Source: Streptomyces iconiensis (GTDB taxonomy: Bacteria; Actinomycetota; Actinomycetes; Streptomycetales; Streptomycetaceae). Taken from it: a stretch of DNA of 64,000 bases. Below the pieces are notes generated by a model, which saw nothing but the letters and a program-made list of their open reading frames with translations, ran no database searches and was not told the DNA's origin. Below are positions 17,949-26,250 of the stretch, in pieces (position 1 is the stretch's first letter; each line of letters starts with the position of its first letter). Both the position numbers and the translations under genes were made by a program. The stretch is taken from the NCBI RefSeq assembly GCF_028657195.3, contig NZ_JANCPR020000014.1:124001-188000 (forward strand). Reading direction: 5' to 3'.

Positions 17949-18137
17949 ATGCCAGCCCGCATCCCCAAGGGCCTCGCCCTCTACGCCACCTTGATCTGCG
18001 TTCTGGCCCTTGTCGCGGCCGTCGTCTCCTTCGCCAACGGCCGATGGATCGGCATCATCTGGGTCCTCCTCGCCGGCCTCACCTCCAACATGGCCTGGTA
18101 CTACCACCGGCGCGGCCGGCGCTCCACCGCGGGGTGA
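17949..18137 (+). CDS. Small two-helix membrane protein
   Basis: A 62-residue protein with two predicted membrane helices (LALYATLICVLALVAAVVSF and IGIIWVLLAGLTSNMAWYY) and a basic C-terminus (HRRGRRSTAG). The ATG follows CTGGAG at suitable spacing. Conserved small proteins of this shape are common in streptomycetes. The function is unknown. Confidence 0.7.
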   Translation: MPARIPKGLALYATLICVLALVAAVVSFANGRWIGIIWVLLAGLTSNMAWYYHRRGRRSTAG

Positions 18138-18161
18138 GCTTGCCGTCGTACGTGGGGGTTC

Positions 18162-18446
18162 GGCCGTCTCGGATGCTGCCGGACCCTCTTTGCCGTGGTT
18201 GCTCGCCGTCGCGGCGGAACATCCGCGGGGGCTGGCGCCCCCGCACCCCCTCTCGCTGACGCGAGAGAGCGCCGGTGAGGGCTGGCGCCGCCAGATCCCG
18301 TCTCGCTGTCGGGGCAGAACCCGTGCGGGGCCGGCAGCACGGCGACCGGGCGGGGGCTGCAGGGGGCGCCAGCCCTCTGGTTCGCTCCTGCCGCGACGGC
18401 GAGCAACCACAGCGGCGAGGGTCCCGGCAGCATGGCGGACGGCCGT
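18162..18446. repeat. Large imperfect inverted repeat (arms of about 75 bases)
   Basis: The left arm (about 18162-18237) and right arm (about 18364-18446) are imperfect reverse complements, sharing GATGCTGCCGGACCCTC-type sequence, GTGGTTGCTCGCCGTCGCGG and GGGGGCTGGCGC. About 125 bases of GC-rich sequence lie between. The element fills the gap between the convergent small membrane protein and M50 protease genes, so it may terminate both. Its GCCGCGACGGCGAGCA core recurs at 31195-31210 and in variants at 49740-50150, suggesting a dispersed non-coding family. Confidence 0.6.
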
Positions 18447-18475
18447 ATATACGCGTACGGGGGCACACAGCCCGC

Positions 18476-19273
18476 TTACGGGACGAAGACGTTCTGCGGT
18501 TCGCCCTGCCAGAAGCGGAAGTATTCGAGGCCGAAGTACGTCTCCAGGTCGGAGACGCCCAGGGCGCGGAGTACCGCGTCGATGCCGTCCCAGAAGACGC
18601 TGTTGACCTCGGGGATCCACAGGCAGCCGAAGACGATGAGGAGGCCGAAGGGTGCGAAGGGCTCGGCCTGGCGGCGGGTCTTCTGGGAGAGCCAGGGTTC
18701 GATGACGCCGAAGCCGTCGAGCCCGGGAACGGGCAGGAAGTTGAGGATCGCGGCGGTCACCTGGAGCAGCGCGAGGAACGCGAGGGCGCAGCGGAAGGCG
18801 ACCGGCACGTTCCCCATCGCGCCGAGCCAGAACGGCGCGGTGAGCAGTACGGCGAAGAGCGCGTTGGTCAACGGCCCCGCGGCGGAGATCAGGCTGTGCT
18901 TCCAACGGCCGCTGATCCGCCCGCGCTCGATGTAGACAGCACCGCCCGGCAGTCCGATCCCGCCCATGATCACGAAGATGACGGGCAGCACGATGCTGAG
19001 CAGCGCGTGGGTGTACTTCAGCGGGTTGAGCGTGAGGTAGCCCTTGGCTCCGACGGAGATGTCACCGGCCCGTAGGGCCGAGCGCGCGTGCGCGTACTCG
19101 TGGAGGCAGAGCGAGACGATCCAGGTGGAGACGACGAAGAAGAAGACGGCGACGCCCGTCACCTCCGCCAGGCCCGACCAGACGGCCCAGCCGGAAACCC
19201 CCATGATCGCGACGAGCCCGATGAAGACCGGACTGATGCGGTGATGCTCCGGATGGGTGGATGCGCTGGTCAT
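18476..19273 (-). CDS. M50 site-2-type membrane metalloprotease
   Basis: A 265-residue multi-helix membrane protein. The zinc motif HEYAH (HExxH) lies in IVSLCLHEYAHARSALRAGD, and the third ligand region is NFLPVPGLDGFGV, matching the NPxPxxDG pattern of S2P enzymes. Such proteases cut proteins within the membrane, often anti-sigma factors. This short form without a PDZ domain is the RseP-unlike, YwhC-like group. The ATG at 19273 (MTSASTHPEH) is preferred; the longer frame upstream runs through repeats. The target is unknown. Confidence 0.85.
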   Translation of the reverse strand: MTSASTHPEHHRISPVFIGLVAIMGVSGWAVWSGLAEVTGVAVFFFVVSTWIVSLCLHEYAHARSALRAGDISVGAKGYLTLNPLKYTHALLSIVLPVIFVIMGGIGLPGGAVYIERGRISGRWKHSLISAAGPLTNALFAVLLTAPFWLGAMGNVPVAFRCALAFLALLQVTAAILNFLPVPGLDGFGVIEPWLSQKTRRQAEPFAPFGLLIVFGCLWIPEVNSVFWDGIDAVLRALGVSDLETYFGLEYFRFWQGEPQNVFVP

Positions 19274-19462
19274 GGAGCCAGACCGTACCGGGCGCAGCAC
19301 CACGCCGCGAACTCCGAGTGGCGTACTGGGCTCTTGGGGCGGGAGGGCCCCAAGAGGACCGTGTCCGCTGCTTTTCGCCAGGTCTCTCAGCTCTTGGTGC
19401 CGAGTGACCGCTCCATGCCCGTTCGCGCCCCTCCCGCCCGGTAACGGCGCGGCGCCCGTCCC

Positions 19463-19590
19463 CCCGTACGGGGTGCAGCCGCCCCTGGATCCCGGTGGGG
19501 TCGCCTCTTGGATCCCGTACGGGGTGCAGCCGCCCCCTGCATCCCGGTCAGGCCGCCCCCGGGGCCCGTACGGAGTGAGGCCGTACGGCA
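19463..19590. repeat. Direct repeats CCCGTACGGGGTGCAGCCGC in 19274-19630 gap
   Basis: A unit starting CCCGTACGGGGTGCAGCCGC and ending GATCCCGGT (or GCATCCCGGT) occurs at 19463-19496 and 19514-19548, with a partial third copy near 19565. Spacing is 51 bases. Each begins with the palindrome CCCGTACGGG. The rest of the 357-base gap between two leftward genes shows no gene. It lies just behind the MFS stop, so a transcription-end role is possible. Confidence 0.5.
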
Positions 19591-19630
19591 TCCAAGGGGC
19601 CCGCCGGACCCCCGGGTCCAGGCCGCACGC

Positions 19631-21235
19631 TCACCCCTCGTACTCAGGGGTCCCCCGACCCGCGGGGCCCGGCGCCCCCGGCGTGTCCCGTACCGCGTCC
19701 GTGTCCCGTACCGCGTCCGCATCTCGTACCGGGACCGCGTCCCGTACCGCCGCGCGCGAGCGCACCCGGCTGCGGGTCAGCCAGAGGGTGAAGGCTGCGC
19801 CGGACAGGCACAGTGCCGCGGCGGTGAGGGCGAGGGTGTTGTGGGCCGAGGCGAACACGGCGTGCAGGGTGTGGTCGAGGGCGTCGCGCCGACTGGCGGG
19901 GGCGGCGGCGAGCAGGGTGTCGGCGCCGCCGCCCGACAGGGTCTGCGCCGCCTCGTGCGGGGCGGTGACCGTACCGTTCAGGCAGCGGCTCATGGTGGTG
20001 ACGGCGAGTGTGCCGAAGGCCGCGACGCCGAAGGCGTAGCCGAGCTGTTCGAAGGTGCTGTAGGCGCCGCCGGCCATCCCGGCGCGCTCGGGCGGCACCG
20101 AGCCGAGGGCGAGCGCCGCGGCCACCTGGAAGATCAGGCCCATGCCGACCCCGCTCAGCGCGAGTCCGCCGACCAGTGCGGGCCAGCCGGAGTCCGGGCC
20201 GAGGAACCCTTCGAGGCCCATCCCGAGTCCGGCCAGCGTCAGGCCGAGGGTGGCGCCGAGGCGGGGTGAGGGCCTGGGCATCCACCGTCCGCTCACCACC
20301 GCGACCAGCGCGGCGGCCAGCGCGTGCGGCAGTACGACCAGTCCGGTGCCGACGGGGGAGAGGCCCTGGACGGACTGGAGCCAGAGCGAGGTGTAGGGCA
20401 GGACCCCGTACACGGCGGCCTCGCCCAGCGCGATGGTGAGCATCGCCGCGCTGAACGCGGGGCGCCGGAACAGGGACAGGTCCAGCAGCGGATGCGCGGT
20501 CCGCCGCTGCACGACGACGAAGACCGCCAGCGCGACCAGCGCCAGGGCCAGCGGAACCAGCGTCGGCGCCGCTGCCCAGCCATGGCTGTGCGAGGCGGTG
20601 AGCGTGTAGACGAGCCCGCCGGCGCCGAGCGCGAACAGTGCCACGCCGGGCACGTCAAGACGCCGGGCCGTTTGCCGTACGGGCGCGGAACGGGGGATGA
20701 AGCGGAACGTCATCGCCAACGCGAGGGCGGTGAAAGGCACGTTGACGTAGAAGATCCACCGCCAGTCCAGTGCCTGCGTGAGCAGTCCGCCCAGAACCGG
20801 GCCCAGGGAAGCGGCGCTTGAGGCGACCGCGGCCCACACGCCGAAGGCCAGGCCGAGGCGCCGGCCCGAGTAGAGGGTGCTGATGAGCGACAGGGTGGTC
20901 GTGAACATCGCTGCCGCGCCCACGCCTTGCACCAGCCGGGCGGCGATCAGCCACCCCATGCCGGGCGCCAGCGCGCACGCGACCGAGGCCAGCGCGAACA
21001 CGATCAGCCCCGCCACGTAGACCCGGCGCCGCCCGTGCAGGTCGGCGAGCATTCCGGCGCCCAGCAGAGCGGCGGCGACCGCGAGCGCGTAACCGTCGGC
21101 GACCCACTGCAACTGGGACAGCGACGAGCCCAGGGACTCGGACATGGACGGCAGCGCGACCACCACGATCGTGACGTCGACGAGCAGCATGAAGGTGCCC
21201 AGACAGATGGCGGCAAGTGGTCCCCAGATACGCAT
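19631..21235 (-). CDS. MFS drug exporter, DHA2 family
   Basis: A 534-residue, 14-helix exporter. Visible family marks are TFMLLVDVTIVVVALPSMSE (helix 1), GMLADLHGRRRVYVAG (motif A) and AVASSAASLGPVLGGLLTQA (motif C). The last 45 residues are a repeat tail (VRDADAVRDTDAVRDT) coded by GTCCCGTACCGC units. It diverges from the Lrp-type regulator that starts 117 bases away, which probably controls it. The transported compound is unknown; amino-acid-like ligands are suggested only by the regulator family. Confidence 0.9.
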   Translation of the reverse strand: MRIWGPLAAICLGTFMLLVDVTIVVVALPSMSESLGSSLSQLQWVADGYALAVAAALLGAGMLADLHGRRRVYVAGLIVFALASVACALAPGMGWLIAARLVQGVGAAAMFTTTLSLISTLYSGRRLGLAFGVWAAVASSAASLGPVLGGLLTQALDWRWIFYVNVPFTALALAMTFRFIPRSAPVRQTARRLDVPGVALFALGAGGLVYTLTASHSHGWAAAPTLVPLALALVALAVFVVVQRRTAHPLLDLSLFRRPAFSAAMLTIALGEAAVYGVLPYTSLWLQSVQGLSPVGTGLVVLPHALAAALVAVVSGRWMPRPSPRLGATLGLTLAGLGMGLEGFLGPDSGWPALVGGLALSGVGMGLIFQVAAALALGSVPPERAGMAGGAYSTFEQLGYAFGVAAFGTLAVTTMSRCLNGTVTAPHEAAQTLSGGGADTLLAAAPASRRDALDHTLHAVFASAHNTLALTAAALCLSGAAFTLWLTRSRVRSRAAVRDAVPVRDADAVRDTDAVRDTPGAPGPAGRGTPEYEG

Positions 21236-21352
21236 GCGGGGCTCTCCAGAGGTGAGGCGGACAGGTCCCGCACACCTTCAGCGGGCCGTCGGCGCCGCCC
21301 CAAGCCATACCCTGACCCATGGCAGATTCCGGCGCGGGAACGAGGTGCAGCG

Positions 21353-22312
21353 GTGGATTCCGACTCCCTGGACGTTGTCGATCAGCGGCTGCTGGAGGCT
21401 CTCCAGCTCGACGGCCGCGCTCCCTTCAGCCGGATCGCCCGCAGGCTGGAGGTCTCCGAGCGCACCGTCGCGCGTCGCTACCAGCGCCTGTGCGGCCGGG
21501 GCCTGCGCATCGTCGGCCAGCCGGTCGCCGCCCGCCTGGGCCTGGTCCGCTGGCTGCTGCGGCTGCGCTGCACGCCCGACGCCGCGGGTGCGATCGCCGA
21601 GGCCCTGGCCCGTCGCGCCGACACGAGTTGGGTCACCCTCGCCTCCGGCGGCACCGAACTGTGCTGCGCTGTCAACACCCGTAGCGCCGACGAACGCAAC
21701 GCGCTGCTGCTGCGGAAACTCCCCCGTACCCCGCATGTGCTCTCGGTCAGCGCCCACTGCATGCTGCGGATGTTCGCGGGGGAGGCCAGCACATGGCACG
21801 CCACCCGTTTCGGGCCCGTACCGCCCGTCCCCGCGGCGGATTCCGGCACCCCTGCCACGGCGCCGCTCACGCTGGACGCCACCGACCGCACCCTGTTCAC
21901 CGAACTGGCCCGCGACGGCCGCGCCACCCTGCCGGAACTGAGTGCGGCCACCCGCCGCTCACCCTCCAGCGTCCAGCGCCATCTGGACCGCCTGCGCACC
22001 GAGGGCGCCCTCGGCATCTCCGTCGACTTCGACCCCCAGCTCCTCGGCTACCACATGCCCACCCAGCTCTGGCTCAACGTGGCTCCCGCCCACCTGCGCA
22101 CCGTCGGCGAAACCCTCGCCACCCACCCCGCGATCGCCTTCGCCGCCGCCGTCACCGGCACCTCCAACCTCGTCGCGAGCGGGATCTTCCGCACCCCCGC
22201 AGACCTGTACGACTACATCGACCAGCACATCGGCCCCCTCCCCGGCATCCAGACCATCGAGACGGCCCCCACCCTCCAAGAGGTCAAACGCCTCGCCCCC
22301 GCCCTCCCTTGA
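21353..22312 (+). CDS. Lrp/AsnC-family regulator with two HTH domains
   Basis: A 319-residue DNA-binding protein of the duplicated Lrp type found in actinobacteria. First HTH at residues about 4-60 (LDVVDQRLLEALQLDGRAPF, then RIARRLEVSERTVARRYQRL). Second HTH at about 170-220 (LDATDRTLFTELARDGRATL, then TRRSPSSVQRHLDRLRTEG). The final 80 residues form the RAM ligand-binding fold. GTG at 21353 is chosen because GAGGTG lies eight bases ahead. It diverges from the MFS gene and likely responds to an amino acid or related small molecule. Confidence 0.88.
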   Translation: MDSDSLDVVDQRLLEALQLDGRAPFSRIARRLEVSERTVARRYQRLCGRGLRIVGQPVAARLGLVRWLLRLRCTPDAAGAIAEALARRADTSWVTLASGGTELCCAVNTRSADERNALLLRKLPRTPHVLSVSAHCMLRMFAGEASTWHATRFGPVPPVPAADSGTPATAPLTLDATDRTLFTELARDGRATLPELSAATRRSPSSVQRHLDRLRTEGALGISVDFDPQLLGYHMPTQLWLNVAPAHLRTVGETLATHPAIAFAAAVTGTSNLVASGIFRTPADLYDYIDQHIGPLPGIQTIETAPTLQEVKRLAPALP

Positions 22313-22326
22313 CGGCGCGGGCGCGG

Positions 22327-23277
22327 TCACCGTCCGCACCACCCAGCCAGCGTGCGCACGAACTCCCGCACCACCGCGCCCGTGAGGGGGCGCGGGCACT
22401 CCCACGGGCCCGAAGAGCGGGAGTTCAGGAACGTCCACGTTCCATCGGGCCTGACGGCGAAGTCCAAGGACGCGTACGACAACCCCAGCGCCGCCGTGAA
22501 GGACCGCACCGCTGCGGCCACATGCGCGGGTGTCTCGACAGGGGTGGCATCCAGGTCGTCGGCCCCGGACCGCCGGTCGAGCCGAGGGGGAAGCCCGCAT
22601 GTGTCGATACGCGCCGCGTGGCAGGCCCCGCCGACGCAGACGAGGTGCGCCTCGTAGTCCTTGACCACCTGTTCCTGGAAGAGGTGCGCGGTCAGCTCCA
22701 CCCCTTTCAGATCGTCGAGGTCCACGACGCGCGTGCGCACCGTTTCCGTACCGCCGGTGTGCTGCAGGTGGCGTGAACCGAGTGGCTTGGTGAGCAGCGG
22801 CCCACGGATGCTGCCTGCGAAGCGGGCGACTTCTTCCGCGGAGTTGGTGATCAGTGTCCGAGGGGTGTCGAGCCCGGCGGAGCGCGCCGCCAGCATCTGC
22901 TGAGGCATGAACTCCGCGGCCGAGGCCCGGCCCGGGTGGTTCATCCAGCGCGTGTGAAGACCGCTGAGTACCCCGCCGAATCCGATACGTGCGGCCTCGC
23001 ATGCCCAGGCTGCATCCGGCTCGGACAGTTCAGGAAACGTGAAGAGCCCCGGGCGGTTCCAGTACACCGCCGCGATCTCCGACAGCTCGACGCCGCCCTC
23101 CCGTGTGGTCAACGTCCCTGTCCAGGCACCTTCCCCGTGCGTGGCCCGCAGTTCCACCTCGCTCGGGAAGTCCGCCGTGTCCAGGCGGACGGCATGTACC
23201 CCGGCCTCGGTCAGTCCCTCCACCAAGAGGGCCGTTTCCCTGTCGGCGGGCCCGTCCACGACGAGTACGGTGCTCAT
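22327..23277 (-). CDS. ATP-grasp protein, RiPP (graspetide) maturase-like, altered metal site
   Basis: A 316-residue ATP-grasp enzyme resembling the MvdD/TgmB ligases that form ester or amide cross-links in graspetides. Supporting segments are STVLVVDGPADRETALLVEG (pre-ATP-grasp), AAVYWNRPGLFTFPEL (usually VYWRRP), RWMNHPGRASAAEFMPQQ, LLTKPLGSRH (ATP-lysine) and SLDFAVRPDG. The usual FLExNxNGQW that binds Mg reads FLNSRSSGPW here, so the Glu and Asn ligands are missing; activity is doubtful or altered. ATG overlaps the stop of the ATPase gene (ATGA). No canonical precursor peptide or methyltransferase gene is visible. Confidence 0.75.
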   Translation of the reverse strand: MSTVLVVDGPADRETALLVEGLTEAGVHAVRLDTADFPSEVELRATHGEGAWTGTLTTREGGVELSEIAAVYWNRPGLFTFPELSEPDAAWACEAARIGFGGVLSGLHTRWMNHPGRASAAEFMPQQMLAARSAGLDTPRTLITNSAEEVARFAGSIRGPLLTKPLGSRHLQHTGGTETVRTRVVDLDDLKGVELTAHLFQEQVVKDYEAHLVCVGGACHAARIDTCGLPPRLDRRSGADDLDATPVETPAHVAAAVRSFTAALGLSYASLDFAVRPDGTWTFLNSRSSGPWECPRPLTGAVVREFVRTLAGWCGR

Positions 23278-23858
23278 TCGACGGCTCCGGCAAGAGCGGT
23301 CGGCCGAAAGTCCGTACCGGCGAGTGCGTACGGTCGCCTGCTGCCTGGCTTTCCGGATGCGCGAGCCGGCGCCCTGAGCGGTAGCGGGACGGCCGGCTCC
23401 AGGACGGCAGCACGCCGGCCGGCGAACCCGGCGTAAGGGGCGGGCCGTTGGCGTCCGGGCCCCGAGCCCGCACCCGGGACCCGCATCCAGCACCTGACCT
23501 CCTTGCCGCAGTCGGTGATGACCGACTGCCAGTGCTCGGTGAGGGCACTGACGAGCTGCATGCCCCGCCCGTCCTCCGCCGCGTCGGACGCGATCACGAC
23601 CCGGGGCAGCGTCATCACCGTGTCGCTGACGCCGATGAACAGCCCACTGTTCGTGACCAGCACCCGCACTTCACAGCGCCCTTCCGCATGCTTGTGCACA
23701 TTGCTCAGCAACTCACCGACAACCAGCACCGCCGCGTCCGCGACGGACTCGCAGCCCCACGAACTCAACTGCGCCTGGACCGTTCTACGGGCCTTGCGGA
23801 TCTCCAGGGGAACGGCGTCGAGGCTGAGCCTCAGCTCCTGTGCTTGCGTGATGCGCAT
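23274..23858 (-). CDS. RsbW-like ATP-binding protein with unusual C-terminal extension
   Basis: A 194-residue protein. Residues 1 to about 125 form a GHKL/HATPase domain of the anti-sigma RsbW type: VADAAVLVVGELLSNVHKHA carries the N-box, and GVSDTVMTLP and EDGRGMQLVSALTEHW carry G-boxes. ATG at 23858 follows GGAGGC. The family normally ends near VRCWMRVPG. Here about 70 more residues rich in Arg, Pro and Ala follow (PAPYAGFAGRRAAVLEP, then RRPYALAGTDFRPTALAGAV), whose stop overlaps the ATP-grasp start. The extension may be a read-through tail or a fused or decayed precursor peptide. Confidence 0.75.
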   Translation of the reverse strand: MRITQAQELRLSLDAVPLEIRKARRTVQAQLSSWGCESVADAAVLVVGELLSNVHKHAEGRCEVRVLVTNSGLFIGVSDTVMTLPRVVIASDAAEDGRGMQLVSALTEHWQSVITDCGKEVRCWMRVPGAGSGPGRQRPAPYAGFAGRRAAVLEPAVPLPLRAPARASGKPGSRRPYALAGTDFRPTALAGAVE

Positions 23859-24049
23859 TGTGGCGCCTCCGGTCTCGGGCGACGAACGAGCGTGTGGGCC
23901 CCGCGAGTTGGCGGCCCCGCCGGCACGCCTCATATTCCGGTTTCACAATGTTGTCCGCAATGAATGCCCCTCAAAAGGGTTACAAGAACGCATTCTTTGG
24001 ATACGGCAAAGCGCCGCAGTCATAACCTGCCGGGCGAGGAGGGGATGAC

Positions 24050-24916
24050 ATGACCGACGCGCAACCGAATCTCCACCGACGCAGGCTCGGCCTGGAACTG
24101 AGGGCTCTCCGCAACGGGAAGGGGCTGAGCCTTGCCGACGCTGCCGACCTGCTGTCTCTGCCCGGGGCTCCGACGCTCAGCAGGATCGAGAACGGCAAGC
24201 AACGGGTACCGCCGATCAGCCTGCCCGGCTTCTTCGAGGCATACGGCCTGGAGAACCAGGCCCGTAAGGACAAGCTCAAAGGGCTCGCCTCCATGGCGGC
24301 CTCCGGGAAGCGGTCCAATTTGCTGGACGAGTACCGGAAGACGGTGACGGATCCGTTCGCCGAGTACCTGCACCTTGAGGAACTGGCGCACAAGAGCGAG
24401 ATCTACACTGCGGTGGTGCCCGGGCTACTCCAGACCGAGGCGTACGCGAGGACGCTCGTGGAACGCGGTCGCAAGTGGCAGTCCAAGCGGGAGATCAACA
24501 ACTACGTCGAACTCCGCATGGCCCGGCAGCGGGCACTCATCCGAGACCAGCCGCTTCACCTGTGGTGTGTTCTGGATGAAGCGGCTCTGGCACGCCAAGT
24601 TGGCGGTACGGACGTTATGAAGGAACAGCTGGAGCGCCTTCTGAACACCACCGAGGAGCACCCGCACGTGGTCATTCAGGTGCTGCCCTTCCAGCACGGT
24701 GCACACGCCGGCATGGACGGTCCGTTCAGTCTCCTGCACTTCCCCGCCGGGGCTCCGGTCGTCGTGGTCGAGCCGATGACAACGGCCTTGTACCTGGAGG
24801 AAGATAGCGACATCGGACGTTACGAGACGGCCTTCAGCCACCTCCGGGGCGAGGCACTGGACGTGGAAGCCTCCCAGCGTCACATCCACAACCTGATCAA
24901 GGAAAGTTCCAGATGA
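24050..24916 (+). CDS. XRE-family regulator with DUF5753 sensor domain
   Basis: A 288-residue DNA-binding protein. The helix-turn-helix is at residues about 10-70 (LGLELRALRNGKGLSLADAA, then TLSRIENGKQRVPP). DUF5753 follows: VVPGLLQTEAYARTLVERGR, the Arg-binding and hydrophobic core, and HVVIQVLPFQHGAHAGMDGP. ATG at 24050 follows GAGGAGGGGATGAC. Its stop overlaps the DUF397 start (ATGA). XRE-DUF5753/DUF397 pairs (WhiJ- or Scr1-like) are highly duplicated in Streptomyces and influence development or antibiotics, acting with anti-sigma-like ATPases such as the divergent 23274-23858 gene. Confidence 0.92.
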   Translation: MTDAQPNLHRRRLGLELRALRNGKGLSLADAADLLSLPGAPTLSRIENGKQRVPPISLPGFFEAYGLENQARKDKLKGLASMAASGKRSNLLDEYRKTVTDPFAEYLHLEELAHKSEIYTAVVPGLLQTEAYARTLVERGRKWQSKREINNYVELRMARQRALIRDQPLHLWCVLDEAALARQVGGTDVMKEQLERLLNTTEEHPHVVIQVLPFQHGAHAGMDGPFSLLHFPAGAPVVVVEPMTTALYLEEDSDIGRYETAFSHLRGEALDVEASQRHIHNLIKESSR

Positions 24917-25140
24917 ACAAGAAGGTGGACCTCTCCGACGCGACCTGGGTCAAGAGTGACCTGAGTAATGGGACGGGCGACAACTGCCTGGAGGTCGCAT
25001 TCGTGGACGGGGTCGTCGCGTTGCGGGACTCGGTGGATGTTGGTGACCCGGAGGCCAGGGTGCTTGTGGTTTCGGAGGCCGACTACAGGGCGTTCACGGG
25101 CGGTATCGCCCAGGGGCAGCAGAGCCTGTTGCTGCCCTGA
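24913..25140 (+). CDS. DUF397 partner protein
   Basis: A 75-residue DUF397 protein with the family pattern ATWVKSDLSNGTGDNCLEVA, then VALRDSVDVGDPEARVLVVS. The usual (W)xKSSYS reads WVKSDLS and the usual RDSKxPxGP is replaced by RDSVDVGDPEA, so it is a divergent member. It is translated by ATGA coupling to the XRE gene and probably binds and neutralises that regulator. Confidence 0.88.
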   Translation: MNKKVDLSDATWVKSDLSNGTGDNCLEVAFVDGVVALRDSVDVGDPEARVLVVSEADYRAFTGGIAQGQQSLLLP

Positions 25141-25142
25141 GT

Positions 25143-26114
25143 TCAGCCAGAAGCCGACGGCATACGAGCCCCCGCTGCCTCGCGCGGCGGGGGCTCGTCG
25201 CTGTCCTGAGCACCTGCCGTGCCCGGTGCCGGGTGGGCCGGGAGGGGCGTGCGGCGGTGGCCCGCCAGGGAGATGACGGTGACGCCGCCGATCAGCAGGG
25301 CTGCGGCGGCCCCGTCCAAGGCGGTGAAGCCCTCGCCGAGGAGCAGCGCTGCGGAGGTCATGCCGAAGACGGGGACGAGGAGGGAGAAGGGGGCGACGGA
25401 GGAGGCGTCGTAGTGGCGTAGCAGGAAGCCCCAGGCGCCGAAGCCGAAGAGGGTGGTGACCCAGGCGACGTAGCAGAGCGTGGCGAGGCCGCCCAGGTCC
25501 AGGGAGCGCAGGGCCGCGAGGTCGGCCTCGGGGCCCTCGAACAGGAGGGAGAGCGCGATCAGGGGGAGGGGCGGGACCAGGCTGACCCACACCATCCAGG
25601 AGAGCGCGTCGGGCGGGGAAGCCTTGCGGGTCAGTACGTTCGACAGGCCCCAGAACGCGGCGGCGACGACCACGAGCGCGAACGCGCCGAGCGGGCCGGC
25701 CGTGCCCTGGCCAACGGCCGCGACGACGATTCCGGTGAGCGCGAGCGCCATGCCGAACAGCCGTGTGCGGCCGAGGCGTTCGCGCAGCAGTACGGCGGCG
25801 AGCACGGCGGTGAAGACGGCCTGGACCTGGAGTACGAGCGAGGACAGCCCGGCCGGCATCCCCTGCTGCATCCCGATGAACAGCAGCCCGAACTTGGCGA
25901 CCCCCAGCGTCAGTCCCACCGCAACGATCCAGCGGAACGCGACGCGCGGGCGCCGTACGAAGAAGACGGCGGGGAGGGCGGCAACCAGGAAGCGCAGCGC
26001 GGAGAAGAGCAGGGGCGGGAAGTGGCGCAGGCCGATCTCGATGACGACGAAGTTGACGCCCCAGACGGCGGCGACCAGCACGGCGAGGCAGAAGTGGAGG
26101 GGGCGTATACGCAT
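25143..26114 (-). CDS. EamA/DMT-family transporter, probable metabolite exporter
   Basis: A 323-residue, ten-helix membrane protein with two EamA repeats. The first repeat starts HFCLAVLVAAVWGVNFVVIE and ends near LQVQAVFTAVLAAVLLRERL; the second repeats the pattern at SLLVPVFGMTSAALLLGEGF. This is the YdeD-like branch that exports amino-acid metabolites. ATG at 26114 is preferred over the ATG 24 bases upstream because GAGGATCGGGGC precedes it. The last 30 residues are a polar tail. It diverges from the LysR gene, its probable regulator, and converges on the DUF397 gene. Confidence 0.88.
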   Translation of the reverse strand: MRIRPLHFCLAVLVAAVWGVNFVVIEIGLRHFPPLLFSALRFLVAALPAVFFVRRPRVAFRWIVAVGLTLGVAKFGLLFIGMQQGMPAGLSSLVLQVQAVFTAVLAAVLLRERLGRTRLFGMALALTGIVVAAVGQGTAGPLGAFALVVVAAAFWGLSNVLTRKASPPDALSWMVWVSLVPPLPLIALSLLFEGPEADLAALRSLDLGGLATLCYVAWVTTLFGFGAWGFLLRHYDASSVAPFSLLVPVFGMTSAALLLGEGFTALDGAAAALLIGGVTVISLAGHRRTPLPAHPAPGTAGAQDSDEPPPREAAGARMPSASG

Positions 26115-26171
26115 GCCCCGATCCTCATCGGCGCCCACTCTTCAGCACCAGCACGGCTTTCTGCATAGTTG

Positions 26172-26190
26172 TGTTCAGCACTGCTGAACA
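26172..26190. promoter_or_regulatory. 19-bp palindrome TGTTCAGCACTGCTGAACA, probable LysR operator
   Basis: A perfect dyad of nine-base arms (TGTTCAGCA / TGCTGAACA) around one base, lying 61-79 bases before the LysR start and 58-76 before the EamA start. LysR proteins bind T-N11-A dyads in just such divergent promoters. A related half-site TTCAGCACCAGCAC lies nearby at 26142-26155. Directly after it, GAGTCAGC is repeated three times at about 26210-26235. Confidence 0.7.
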
Positions 26191-26250
26191 ATCACCGATC
26201 GGTGGCGAGTCAGCGAGTCAGCGAGTCAGCGAGGAGTCGGGGGGCGGGTC

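Noticed and set aside
23280..23460. Separate graspetide precursor in another frame beside the ATP-grasp gene
   Set aside because: All other frames here give Arg/Ser/Pro shadows with no leader-core pattern; only the in-frame tail of the ATPase gene is worth testing.
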